64,000 bases of DNA from Labia minor (Eukaryota; Arthropoda; Insecta; Dermaptera; Spongiphoridae), in contig OY720345.1 of assembly GCA_963082975.1 (NCBI GenBank), positions 58,200,528-58,264,527 of the forward strand, read 5' to 3'. A program made the translations under genes and the position numbers. How positions within the stretch are numbered: position 1 is the first letter of the stretch; the number at the start of each line of letters is the position of its first letter. Below, piece by piece: positions 56,732-64,000 of the stretch. The notes under the pieces were generated by a model, which was given only the letters and a program-made list of their open reading frames with translations, ran no database searches and was not told where the DNA came from.

Positions 56732-59700
56732 CCGACTCGAGGGAGCACAGCTGCATCTGCAGTCCCCTCGCCGTCGATGCGATCAAGACCACACCGTCGG
56801 CAAAGGAGAGGGAGCCGATGCGCACGCCCCCCAAGTCATAACCCACATCAGGGGATAACCGATCCAAGATGTTTTTTGCCGCCAGATTGAAAAGGAAGGG
56901 AGACAAGGGATCGCCCTGCCTCACGCCACGGCCAGTTCTTATGGTTTTGGAGCGTGAGGATTCATGGACAATAGCTGTTGTGCTGTCCATGTATACCGAC
57001 CTTACGATGGGGAGCAATGACGGGTCAAGCGAGTCCTCCAGAATATCCATCAGGGGCTGATGTTTAATTGAATCAAACGCCTTAGATATGTCTAGGGACG
57101 CTACGTGGAGCTGTTTTAGACTGTCACGTGCGTCCCTAATGACTGCCCCGAGGATGCTGGTATTCTCAGCACACCCGTCCGCGTCACAGAACCCTCCAGA
57201 CGATGTAGGAGAATCCTGCTCAACTGGCGAGCAACCACGGAGTTAATCGTAATCGGTCGATAATCCAGGGCGGTAACAGGCGCTTTAGTTTTAGGGAGGA
57301 AGACCGTTCGCGCATGGAGCAGGACTCTGGGAATGTCACCCCTGAGGAGAATCGCGTTGAGGATCGCCAGCCGGTCCGCGACCGGACGCTTTGACCAAGC
57401 GGCCGGGCTTAGACCATCGGGTCCCCCCGACGTTCCATTGGCACAGTTGGTCTGTGCCAACTCCTCCGGAGTGACTGGCAGCGGCGGCATCCGAGGACGG
57501 TCGTGAACAGCCAGGAGATGGCCGTCACAGTCACCCAGGATTTTACTCCAGTAGCGACTGATCGGGTCAAACCCCACGCTGCGACACGGGCCGCCCTCTA
57601 GAACTTCCGCCACGGCCCTCTTCTTGCTCTTGAACCACAGAGCCTGCATCCGCCGAAATTTGCGCCGGTCCTCGTCCCTCCTTTCACGCCTGTTTTTAGG
57701 AGGGGACTGGATGTTGGCCCCCCTCTTCCCCTCTTACCAACCCGAAAATCATGCGAGTGAATTCGCCCGTGTCATCCGGAGTGACGAACGCCGTTTTCGG
57801 ACGAGCCTCGGTAGATAGTGGCACTTGCATGTACCCCTGAGCGAGATCTAGCTGAGAAAAATAGCGGGCGCCGGTGAGAGTTTCTAGTTGTTCGTCCAAG
57901 TTGGGCATCGGGTACGGTTCACGAACTGTTTGTTTGTTTAACCGCCTGTAGTCAACGACAAGGCGCGGTTCTCCTGAACTTTTCCTAACGATGAGAGCGG
58001 GTGAGGGGTAGGGAGAGTGAGTATCCCTCACTATTGCTTTTTCACGCCAATCCTGCACGATTTCCTTCATTTCTTCCCTCTCAGTACGGGAAGCTCGGTA
58101 AGCCCGACAGGCGACAGGTTTTGACATTGGTATTTCATCGATTCTCATTTCGAGTAAGTCGGTGCAGCCCAATTCTGAAGAGTCGAGAGCAAACGCCTCC
58201 CGGTGCCGGTTAATCACTTCTACTAAGCTCGCTCTCTCAACGGGAGTGACGTTCGGTCCTATAACGATATGTTTGGCTTCAATTTCAGTGAGTGAGTGAT
58301 TAATCGTACCTTTCGGGTCCGCAGGGGCAATGATGGTGTGACATCGGGCCACGATGTCACCCGGTAACGGTGCTTCTTCAGAGGAACAGGCGTACGAGAG
58401 TGTCGCGGGCCCGTGGCGCACCAAGAGTCCAACACCAGAGCCAGCGGGGGTGACAATTTCCCCGTCGGGAAGTGGCCCCATCACCACACGGGTCTGGTTA
58501 GAGCCATCGGATGTAACCTCACAGACGGTAATCGATGTAGCCCCGCCCGGGGTCCAGGCGGGCAGGGGCTGTTCCTCGAGTGAAGTCTCGGCCCTTTATC
58601 CACGTAGAGACTTGGCTCGACCAGGTTAACCCGATCACAACATCTTCGGGTATGGCTTGATCGGCAACGATTATTAGTTGAACCGGGACGGTGACCTGTT
58701 GGAGAGTGACATCGGCTTGTATTTTACCTACCGAGAATAGTTGAGGCGTAGAAAAATTCCCCAGCCCAAATAGCGGTTTCGGGCAAGCACGGGAAAAATG
58801 TCCGTATACCCCGCAATTAAAACACAATGGCTCAGATTTTTCATTATAGTGTGGCTTTCGCCCAGTGCTTCCGCTTACCTCCTGGCTGGGCGAAGTCACC
58901 CGTGGGGCGGTAGTCGATCTCGACAGTGATTTCTGCTCGTGCGTATCTTTTGGTTGATGCGGGTGACAGTACAGATAACGCTGGGCGTCGTCGACTAATT
59001 CTTCGATGTTTTCGTGTTTGCGACCTAGTAAATATGCTCTTAAAACTGATGAATTCAAACCTGATATGAGTTGATCTTCAGCATCGGGAAAATTCAATTT
59101 TAATTTTCTCAAAATTCTCAATTTCTCGAACAAGTAATCGGCTGCAGTCTCACCGGGCCGTTGAACTCGAGACAAGGCCATTTGTGTGAGTTCGAGGTGG
59201 CTTGGCTCGGGGCAATATCTTTTCCGGAAGGCAGCCGGAAATCTCATTCTCGTCGGCTGGACTTCCTCCCACCAGGTGTAAGCAGATCCCTGTAATTTAG
59301 ATCGTATTATCGACTCGAATGAAGGTCGTCATACCTGTACGTGTCAGCTGCTTTTAGTAATTTTTCAAGCCATTGTTCAGCTTGTTGTTCCGTTCCTTTC
59401 CCTTCAAAGGGCGTTACCGGTGTCTCTAAAATCAAACGAGTGTAATCATGTGAGCGAGATGTGTCTCTCGTTTCGCTAGCAGCCTTCAACGATTCGAACG
59501 CTGCGCACATGGTCTGCACGAGTGTCTCCCACTCCTGAGTACATCGGTGGTGGGGTATGGTGTACTAATGGGGACTCCGCCCAGCTGGAATGTGACGCCA
59601 TCTGCGGGGCCTCCTCGGGTGGGCGCGGCAGTGATGTCATCAGCGTTGCTATTTTGAGACGAGATAGGTGTGACGTCATTTGCGAACGTCACGTGCGGAG

Positions 59701-59877
59701 AAGCCGTGGTTGCGTCATCGACGCCGCCATCTTGACGAGACGCCATTTCAACGTATTTTTTACTTTTTAAGGGTGTAAAAAAAAATACTTTCGAGCGGGT
59801 GGGCACTTGTGGGTAATAATGAAACACTTCTGACTGTTAGCGACGGGTAAATGATATAAGGAATGATACAATTTGAT

Positions 59878-60257
59878 TACAAAAAAAACTTTTTGAACCA
59901 GCTCGTTACCGAAATTACAACTAAACCAAATGAGATATTGTCTTGAAATTTGATATTTAGATGTTTTTTTTGGGAATGATGGGCGGGAATTGGATTGTTT
60001 TTGGACAAGATCGGACCTTAAGTAAGGGTAGTTTAAAGAGGTGTCAAAGCACATTTTATTGATTTTCTCAATAAATACCGATTTTTATGAGAATTATCAT
60101 AGTATCGTATTAAATTTATAGGGAATCGAATTTACTAAAAGTTTCATTATATTCATTTTTACCTAAACTTAATAATATAAAGAAGTTATTTATAAAAAAA
60201 ACTACTTTAAGATTTCGAAAGCTTTTCGTCCGCCCGTTGTGGCAGGATATTTTGAAA
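59878..60257. other. Flank between gypsy remains and MULE
   Basis: AT-rich, no gene. The left part adjoins the 43-bp terminal repeat and may include more LTR sequence. Confidence 0.45.
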
Positions 60258-61467
60258 GAAATCATGTAAAAATCCCTAAATGCAAAAATCCCTAAGTCAA
60301 ATATCCCCAAAAAAATAAATTCCTAAATAAAAAATCCGTAATTTTTTTTTACTTATTTAATAATGAATAGCCGAAGAGACTTGAATGAGGTAGTTATACA
60401 TCATGTTTGGTGTCATCACCACTGTTTCATCTGGTTTTTATAGCGTCCCATTTTTTAAGGTTTGCCTTTATTATGGTCAGAAGCTCATCATGCGAGTCGC
60501 GGAATCGTTTCCTTGGTGGATCAGGCTTCTTACCACGAACATCACGACAGATTTCCAAAGAGATAAGGTTATGCTCAATATGGGTTTGCTTAATTAGGTC
60601 CCTTACTGGTGTCTTGAAACTTCCCAAGCGTGAACGAAGAGCATTGTTGTAACCTTCCAATGCATTGTTTGTTCTAGGCAAACCCATCAAAGTGGCATTG
60701 TAGATGTTCCAATGTTCCAATGTCGAATTCGAGGTCATAAAAGCCAGCCAAAAATTGTTCACCTAGCCAAGTGCGCTGGAAGTAAGAAAAAAGATCACGA
60801 AGTTTTGCTCTGTTAGTCGTCCAGCTAATGCTTGGTAGGCTACAATGATTTTTGATGGAGGTACCAAAACCAAAGCTGCAAGAGTTCGTAAATGAGTGGA
60901 GTTGTCAGGATTATCTATATCATTATACAGCTTCAAAACTTCTGGCATTGATTTGATGTTTCTATAAATGCATTAAGCAAAATGAAAAAGACAACCTCTG
61001 ATGATAGTAAATTTCACAAATTGCGTTATATATTCCCTGGTGAAATATACGGTGCAAATGGTGTATTTTGTATTTGGAATCATTAAGCTATTAAAACGCA
61101 TGGTAATAAACGGAATTTGAGTAAATTCCCTTTATTTTACGTACGAATTTGACACCCCTATTTTTTGGAAAAATCAGGTGTGTGGGCCCTATGTATGTAT
61201 TTTTTGACCTATTTTTCCCTACTTTCGGTCCAGGCCCGATTACCTCCTTGGGAGGTCGTGTCTCAGGCAAGTGGGTGTCATGCTCACCTTGTGATTTAAT
61301 TTTCTGAGTCACAATTAAAATTAATACAAAAATGAAAAAAATTTGTTTTTTGTGATATTTTTAGTCAGCGATATTTTTATTTAGGGATTTTCGCTTTTGA
61401 AGATTTTCGGTTTTAGGGATTTTTGACTTTTATGGATTTTTTCCTTTAGGGATTTTTACCCGTTTCC
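60258..61467 (-). mobile_element. MULE (Mutator-like) transposon, internally reduced
   Basis: About 1,210 bp flanked by a perfect 9-bp direct repeat ATTTTGAAA (60249-60257 and 61468-61476), the size expected for Mutator-like elements. Ends: GAAATCATGTAAAAATCCC on the left, and GGAAACGGGTAAAAATCCC as the reverse complement of the right. Both terminal regions are arrays of 'aaaaatccctaa' phrases (60265-60335; inverse at 61370-61460), a pattern seen in some MULE terminal repeats. A transposase remnant lies inside on the minus strand. Confidence 0.85.
60427..61020 (-). pseudogene. MULE transposase C-terminal remnant
   Basis: In one minus frame: GCLFHFA, a stop, CIYRNIK, then LAALVLVPPSKIIVAYQAL (60900-60830). 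A second stop (TAG at 60763-60765) follows, then NNFWLAF, WNIYNATLMGLPRTNNALEG and LEGYNNALRSRLG, which closes the classic MULE DDE region (W..Y...L.GLPRTNN..EG). The upstream catalytic part is absent. Not functional. Confidence 0.82.
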
Positions 61468-61476
61468 ATTTTGAAA

Positions 61477-61869
61477 AAATTACTCTTCGCTTCATAATTT
61501 TTTATGAAATTAGCAATTAATGTATTATTAATAAAAAATATTTAGAATTTGACTAATATTTTTATTTATTTTATATTTAAATAATAGTCAAATTGGAAAA
61601 TTTCACAATCATCTAGTAATCTTATATTAAGTCTTGTTTTTTATGATTTAGGAGAAATAATAAAATAATTTTTTATTTCTTATATTTAATTCTGTACGAA
61701 AAAATAAGCAATTTTTATTTTTGTTAAAATTTTTTTAAAATCAAATAAACTTACTTATTATACACTAAGTTATACTTTAAAATTTTTTTTTTTTCAAATA
61801 AAAAGGATTATATTTTTTCTTTTCTATTTGTAATATAGTACATAATATCCAGCAATTTATATTTTTTTC
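61477..61869. other. AT-rich stretch without features
   Basis: Nothing recognised. Confidence 0.5.
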
Positions 61870-61925
61870 TCTCCTGGGGGGGGTTTAACCCCCAAACACC
61901 CCCCCCCCCTGGTTGCGCCACTACA
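61870..61925. repeat. G- and C-run element end
   Basis: 'ctggggggggtttaaccccc' then 'aaacaccccccccccctggt' and 'tgcgccacta'. The G and C runs can pair. The phrase TAGTGGCGCAACCAGGGGGG (minus sense) has the look of a transposon terminus, but its family and partner end were not identified. Confidence 0.45.
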
Positions 61926-62230
61926 TTAACCGTGCACTTCCTTTTTTATGCAAAGTTGCCAGATTCCATTTTGGATGTGCCTTGGTCATATTAACAACTT
62001 TAATTTTATATTCTGGCGGAACATATCCTGTTGATTTTTTTTCTTCTTCTGGCATCTGGTATATTTCTTGAAACTGGCCTTCCTCATCCTAACAATCTTG
62101 CAGTATCAGTTCTTCTGTTTCCACAAAAAAAATTTCATTTAACATCTCGATCGTATGAAGTGAATGCGCCTTCCTTTTTGTAATTCTTTAATTGCATACT
62201 TCGAAACTACACTGTCTCCTGTCGTTGCTG
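61926..62230 (-). other. Unassigned coding-like fragment
   Basis: One minus frame gives YQMPEEEKKSTGYVPPEYKI and then VVNMTKAHPKWNLATLHKKG, with an in-frame stop upstream. The composition is protein-like and the phrase has the feel of the N-terminal region of some transposases, but I cannot name a family. Confidence 0.35.
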
Positions 62231-62429
62231 CAGCAGAATAAAGTCCAATCTTGTATATGCAAGGGTATAACCCCTTCCTTTCTGATTCTTTGTTTTTAAT
62301 TTTCCCCTACCGACCTTATATTATTACTGCAAGGATATAAGGTATATAAGAGAAAGTTACTTTTTAAAACTGCTTCAAAATTAACAATAAAATTAAGAAA
62401 ATATTTAAAATATAATAAAATAAGTTTTG

Positions 62430-62575
62430 ACGTGATACCCTATCGATACACCGAGTTTCATCAAAATCGATTGGTATCACGTCGTGGCCTCCGGTTGTTA
62501 GTGACCCACAAGCTAGATCTAAAAAATAATGATCAAAATACGACCCACTTCTCAAAAAGGTTCGCCATCACTGAT
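62430..62575. mobile_element. hAT-like MITE end
   Basis: The minus-strand start CAGTGATGGCGAACCTTTTT followed by 'gagaagtgggtcgtatttt' is a common animal hAT terminus with its subterminal region. The left part ends near 'gtgataccctatcgataca' without a clear matching inverted end. Confidence 0.55.
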
Positions 62576-64000
62576 CTATAGTATACTAAACTTTCAGTGA
62601 ACAAGTAAAATATATAAAAATACTTCCTTTCCTAAGATACTTTCCATTGATAACTTAAATGATTAATCAATATTTTAATAAATCTATTTTGAAAATTTTT
62701 AAATAATAAATCTATTTATTCAATTCAACTATTAGAATTGGTATTTATTTATTCTTAATTAAATATACCAAATTTAAGTGAAACATGATTTTTTCTGTTT
62801 TTTTTTTTTGCTATTATCATTAGTTTGTTTTTGGTTCATTTTAGGAATATATTTAATACATTTTTCGATTATTTAAAACAAATAAAAATCAAAATAGTCA
62901 GGATAACTAAGCAAGATCTATTAACAAAATCAGGGGAAATAATGATGACAGGTAAATTTCAGTGTCATTTAAAAAAAAAGTAAATAGATAACACTTTGTC
63001 AGAAATTATTTTAATCTCAACTACTATTTTTTTAGAAATTGATTTATATATCTATGTGCGAAGATATCTGTTAAGAGTTAATTTAGTTTGACTGAACCAA
63101 AAAAAAAATAGTATTTTCTTTTGTTATTTATTATATATATGTATGTATATGTTTTTATATATTTATTTTTTGTTACATTTATAGCAGCCCTCTTTGTAAT
63201 GAGTGGCTACTAACGTGGCTATTTATTATCGTGAGACCACAATAGCCCTCAAGTTGAAATTTACAGCCAGTTCGAGTGTTTGAAAGAATTATAGGCTGCC
63301 AGAATAAAAGGTAGGAAAGGGATATCGAATTTCCTATATTGAAGGGGAGGAGCTTTATATCATGTTTACATATTAACTGACAACTATTAAGCTTATAATT
63401 CAAAAAGCATATAAAAGTCACTTATTTATACAAAAACATTATAAATAATTAAACTTTATTTACATTATAATTGAGAATTCCTATATTTAAATGATTTTTA
63501 AATAAAATTAATATTTAATTTAATGTTTTTAGTTAGGGAAAGCTAAGAAAAAGAAGGAAATTAATTCAAATTACATTGTTATTGCATTGTTGGTTATTCA
63601 TTCTTTATATTCTTATTCCTACATTCTATATATTATATGTTCATTGTAAAATAAATGAATTATGTATGATAGAATATTAAAATAAATTTAAACAATAAAT
63701 ACTAACTAACCATGATGTATTAACCATCATATTAATTGCATAAATATAAATAAAACATTTTAATGTTGTTCAATAAAACATGTTTTAATTTTAGTACACT
63801 ATATGTAGATTTTTTATTTTGGATTTTAATCGAATTCTCTTTGTTACATACATTTTATCATCGGAGGAAATAAATTATCATTTAACACTTTCTTTTATTA
63901 ATATTGAAAAGGCAAAAAAGGGGGATTGTATAAACAAAAGGTATAGAAAAGGATCCCTCGTCCTTGGAAAAATGGGAGGAAAATATAGTGGTGAAAATAG
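62576..64000. other. AT-rich stretch without recognised genes
   Basis: No gene is recognised. 63180-63340 is less AT-rich and not seen elsewhere in the window, but its short minus frame (63421-63179) has no recognisable motif. Confidence 0.5.

Larger units (their letters stand above)
54835..57737 (-). mobile_element. 5'-truncated R2-clade LINE inside the gypsy element
   Basis: It starts abruptly at about 57737 in the basic linker before the RT (PPKNRRERRDEDRRK), with the N-terminal zinc fingers missing, a typical 5' truncation. Next come RT motifs 1-2 (GPDGLSPAAWSKR, ALDYRPITINSVV), then RTGRGVRQGDPLSPFLFN (motif B). Motif C reads SFADGVV, so the catalytic FADD/YADD is FADG. The C-terminal 447-codon frame (56731-55388) has the R2-type CCHC at residues 270-287 (C-x3-C-x7-H-x4-C: C270, C274, H282, C287). 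A restriction-like endonuclease follows (KPD at 330-332, D346, K365). Two frameshifts lie near 57110-57050 and near 56610. The 3' UTR reaches about 54835. It is GC-rich, unlike the window. Confidence 0.88.
53754..59877 (-). mobile_element. Gypsy-type (Ty3) LTR retrotransposon fossil with nested R2-clade LINE
   Basis: A roughly 43-bp direct repeat with one mismatch ('gacgggtaaatgatataagg' and flanks) at 53754-53796 and 59835-59877 probably marks LTR remains at both ends. Parts in minus order: gag region (59827-58519) with a CCHC knuckle CFNCGVYGHFSRAC, a protease-like stretch, reverse transcriptase (from about 58300: VVDYRRLNKQTVREPYPMPN, FSQLDLAQGYMQV; later VLCYMDDVLIPS), and RNase H (about 54400-54100: VHTDASADGLAGLLLQ). 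It is much less AT-rich than its surroundings. It is broken, with several breaks besides the LINE insertion. It is of moderate age, since family motifs are still clear. Confidence 0.88.

Noticed and set aside
56284-56841. A 185-codon plus-strand frame, with others on the plus strand between 55481 and 56841
   Set aside because: They lie antisense to the R2-clade gene in GC-rich DNA, where stop codons are scarce; composition is Pro/Arg/Ser-rich with no domain.

Overview
The window looks like nuclear DNA of an arthropod: very AT-rich, almost no host coding sequence, and densely packed with transposable elements. The mix includes Penelope with a GIY-YIG domain, R2-clade, Dong/R4-like and Jockey-like LINEs, mariner, piggyBac, hAT, MULE, gypsy-type LTR remains and an insect-type envelope fossil. 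I cannot name the order; a chelicerate or crustacean would fit as well as an insect. All calls rest on motif recognition by eye. The only complete host gene I recognise is an intronless GLMP homologue (glycosylated lysosomal membrane protein) at 4275-5468, minus strand.

Layout. 1-13 kb holds AT-rich repeats, an env-like fossil, a LINE scrap touching the GLMP stop codon, GLMP, two broken mariners and a 550-bp fold-back element. 13.2-26.6 kb is the most striking part: a tandem array with a 3,225-bp period (three full copies and a partial fourth). Each unit is a mosaic of two ankyrin-repeat blocks, a LINE ORF1 with zinc knuckles, a LINE reverse-transcriptase piece, a 297-bp hAT MITE with a perfect 8-bp target duplication, and LTR U3 sequence. 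One copy also carries a 532-bp solo LTR whose empty site is seen in the sister copies. Next to the array (26.6-28.4 kb) lies a hAT transposase gene whose element ends in the same terminal repeat as the MITEs.

28.4-45.5 kb: an AT-rich interspersed repeat family split by a Penelope element (30.6-32.3 kb) and by a 5'-truncated Jockey-like LINE with poly(A) and an 11-bp target duplication (32.7-34.3 kb); smaller LINE pieces; a Dong/R4-like LINE (42.2-44.7 kb); and a rearranged mariner. 45.5-51.3 kb is mostly featureless AT-rich DNA.

51.3-64 kb: a piggyBac copy split by a hAT-type MITE; a broken gypsy-type element (53.75-59.88 kb) with a 5'-truncated R2-clade LINE inserted in its reverse-transcriptase region; and a MULE with inverted repeats and a 9-bp target duplication (60.26-61.47 kb).

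The genes do not form a pathway. The window is best read as an archive of nested insertions whose relative order can partly be worked out. The array is the best candidate for something undescribed: a composite of host ankyrin sequence and retroelement parts amplified as one unit, with a reading frame that runs from reverse transcriptase straight into ankyrin repeats.
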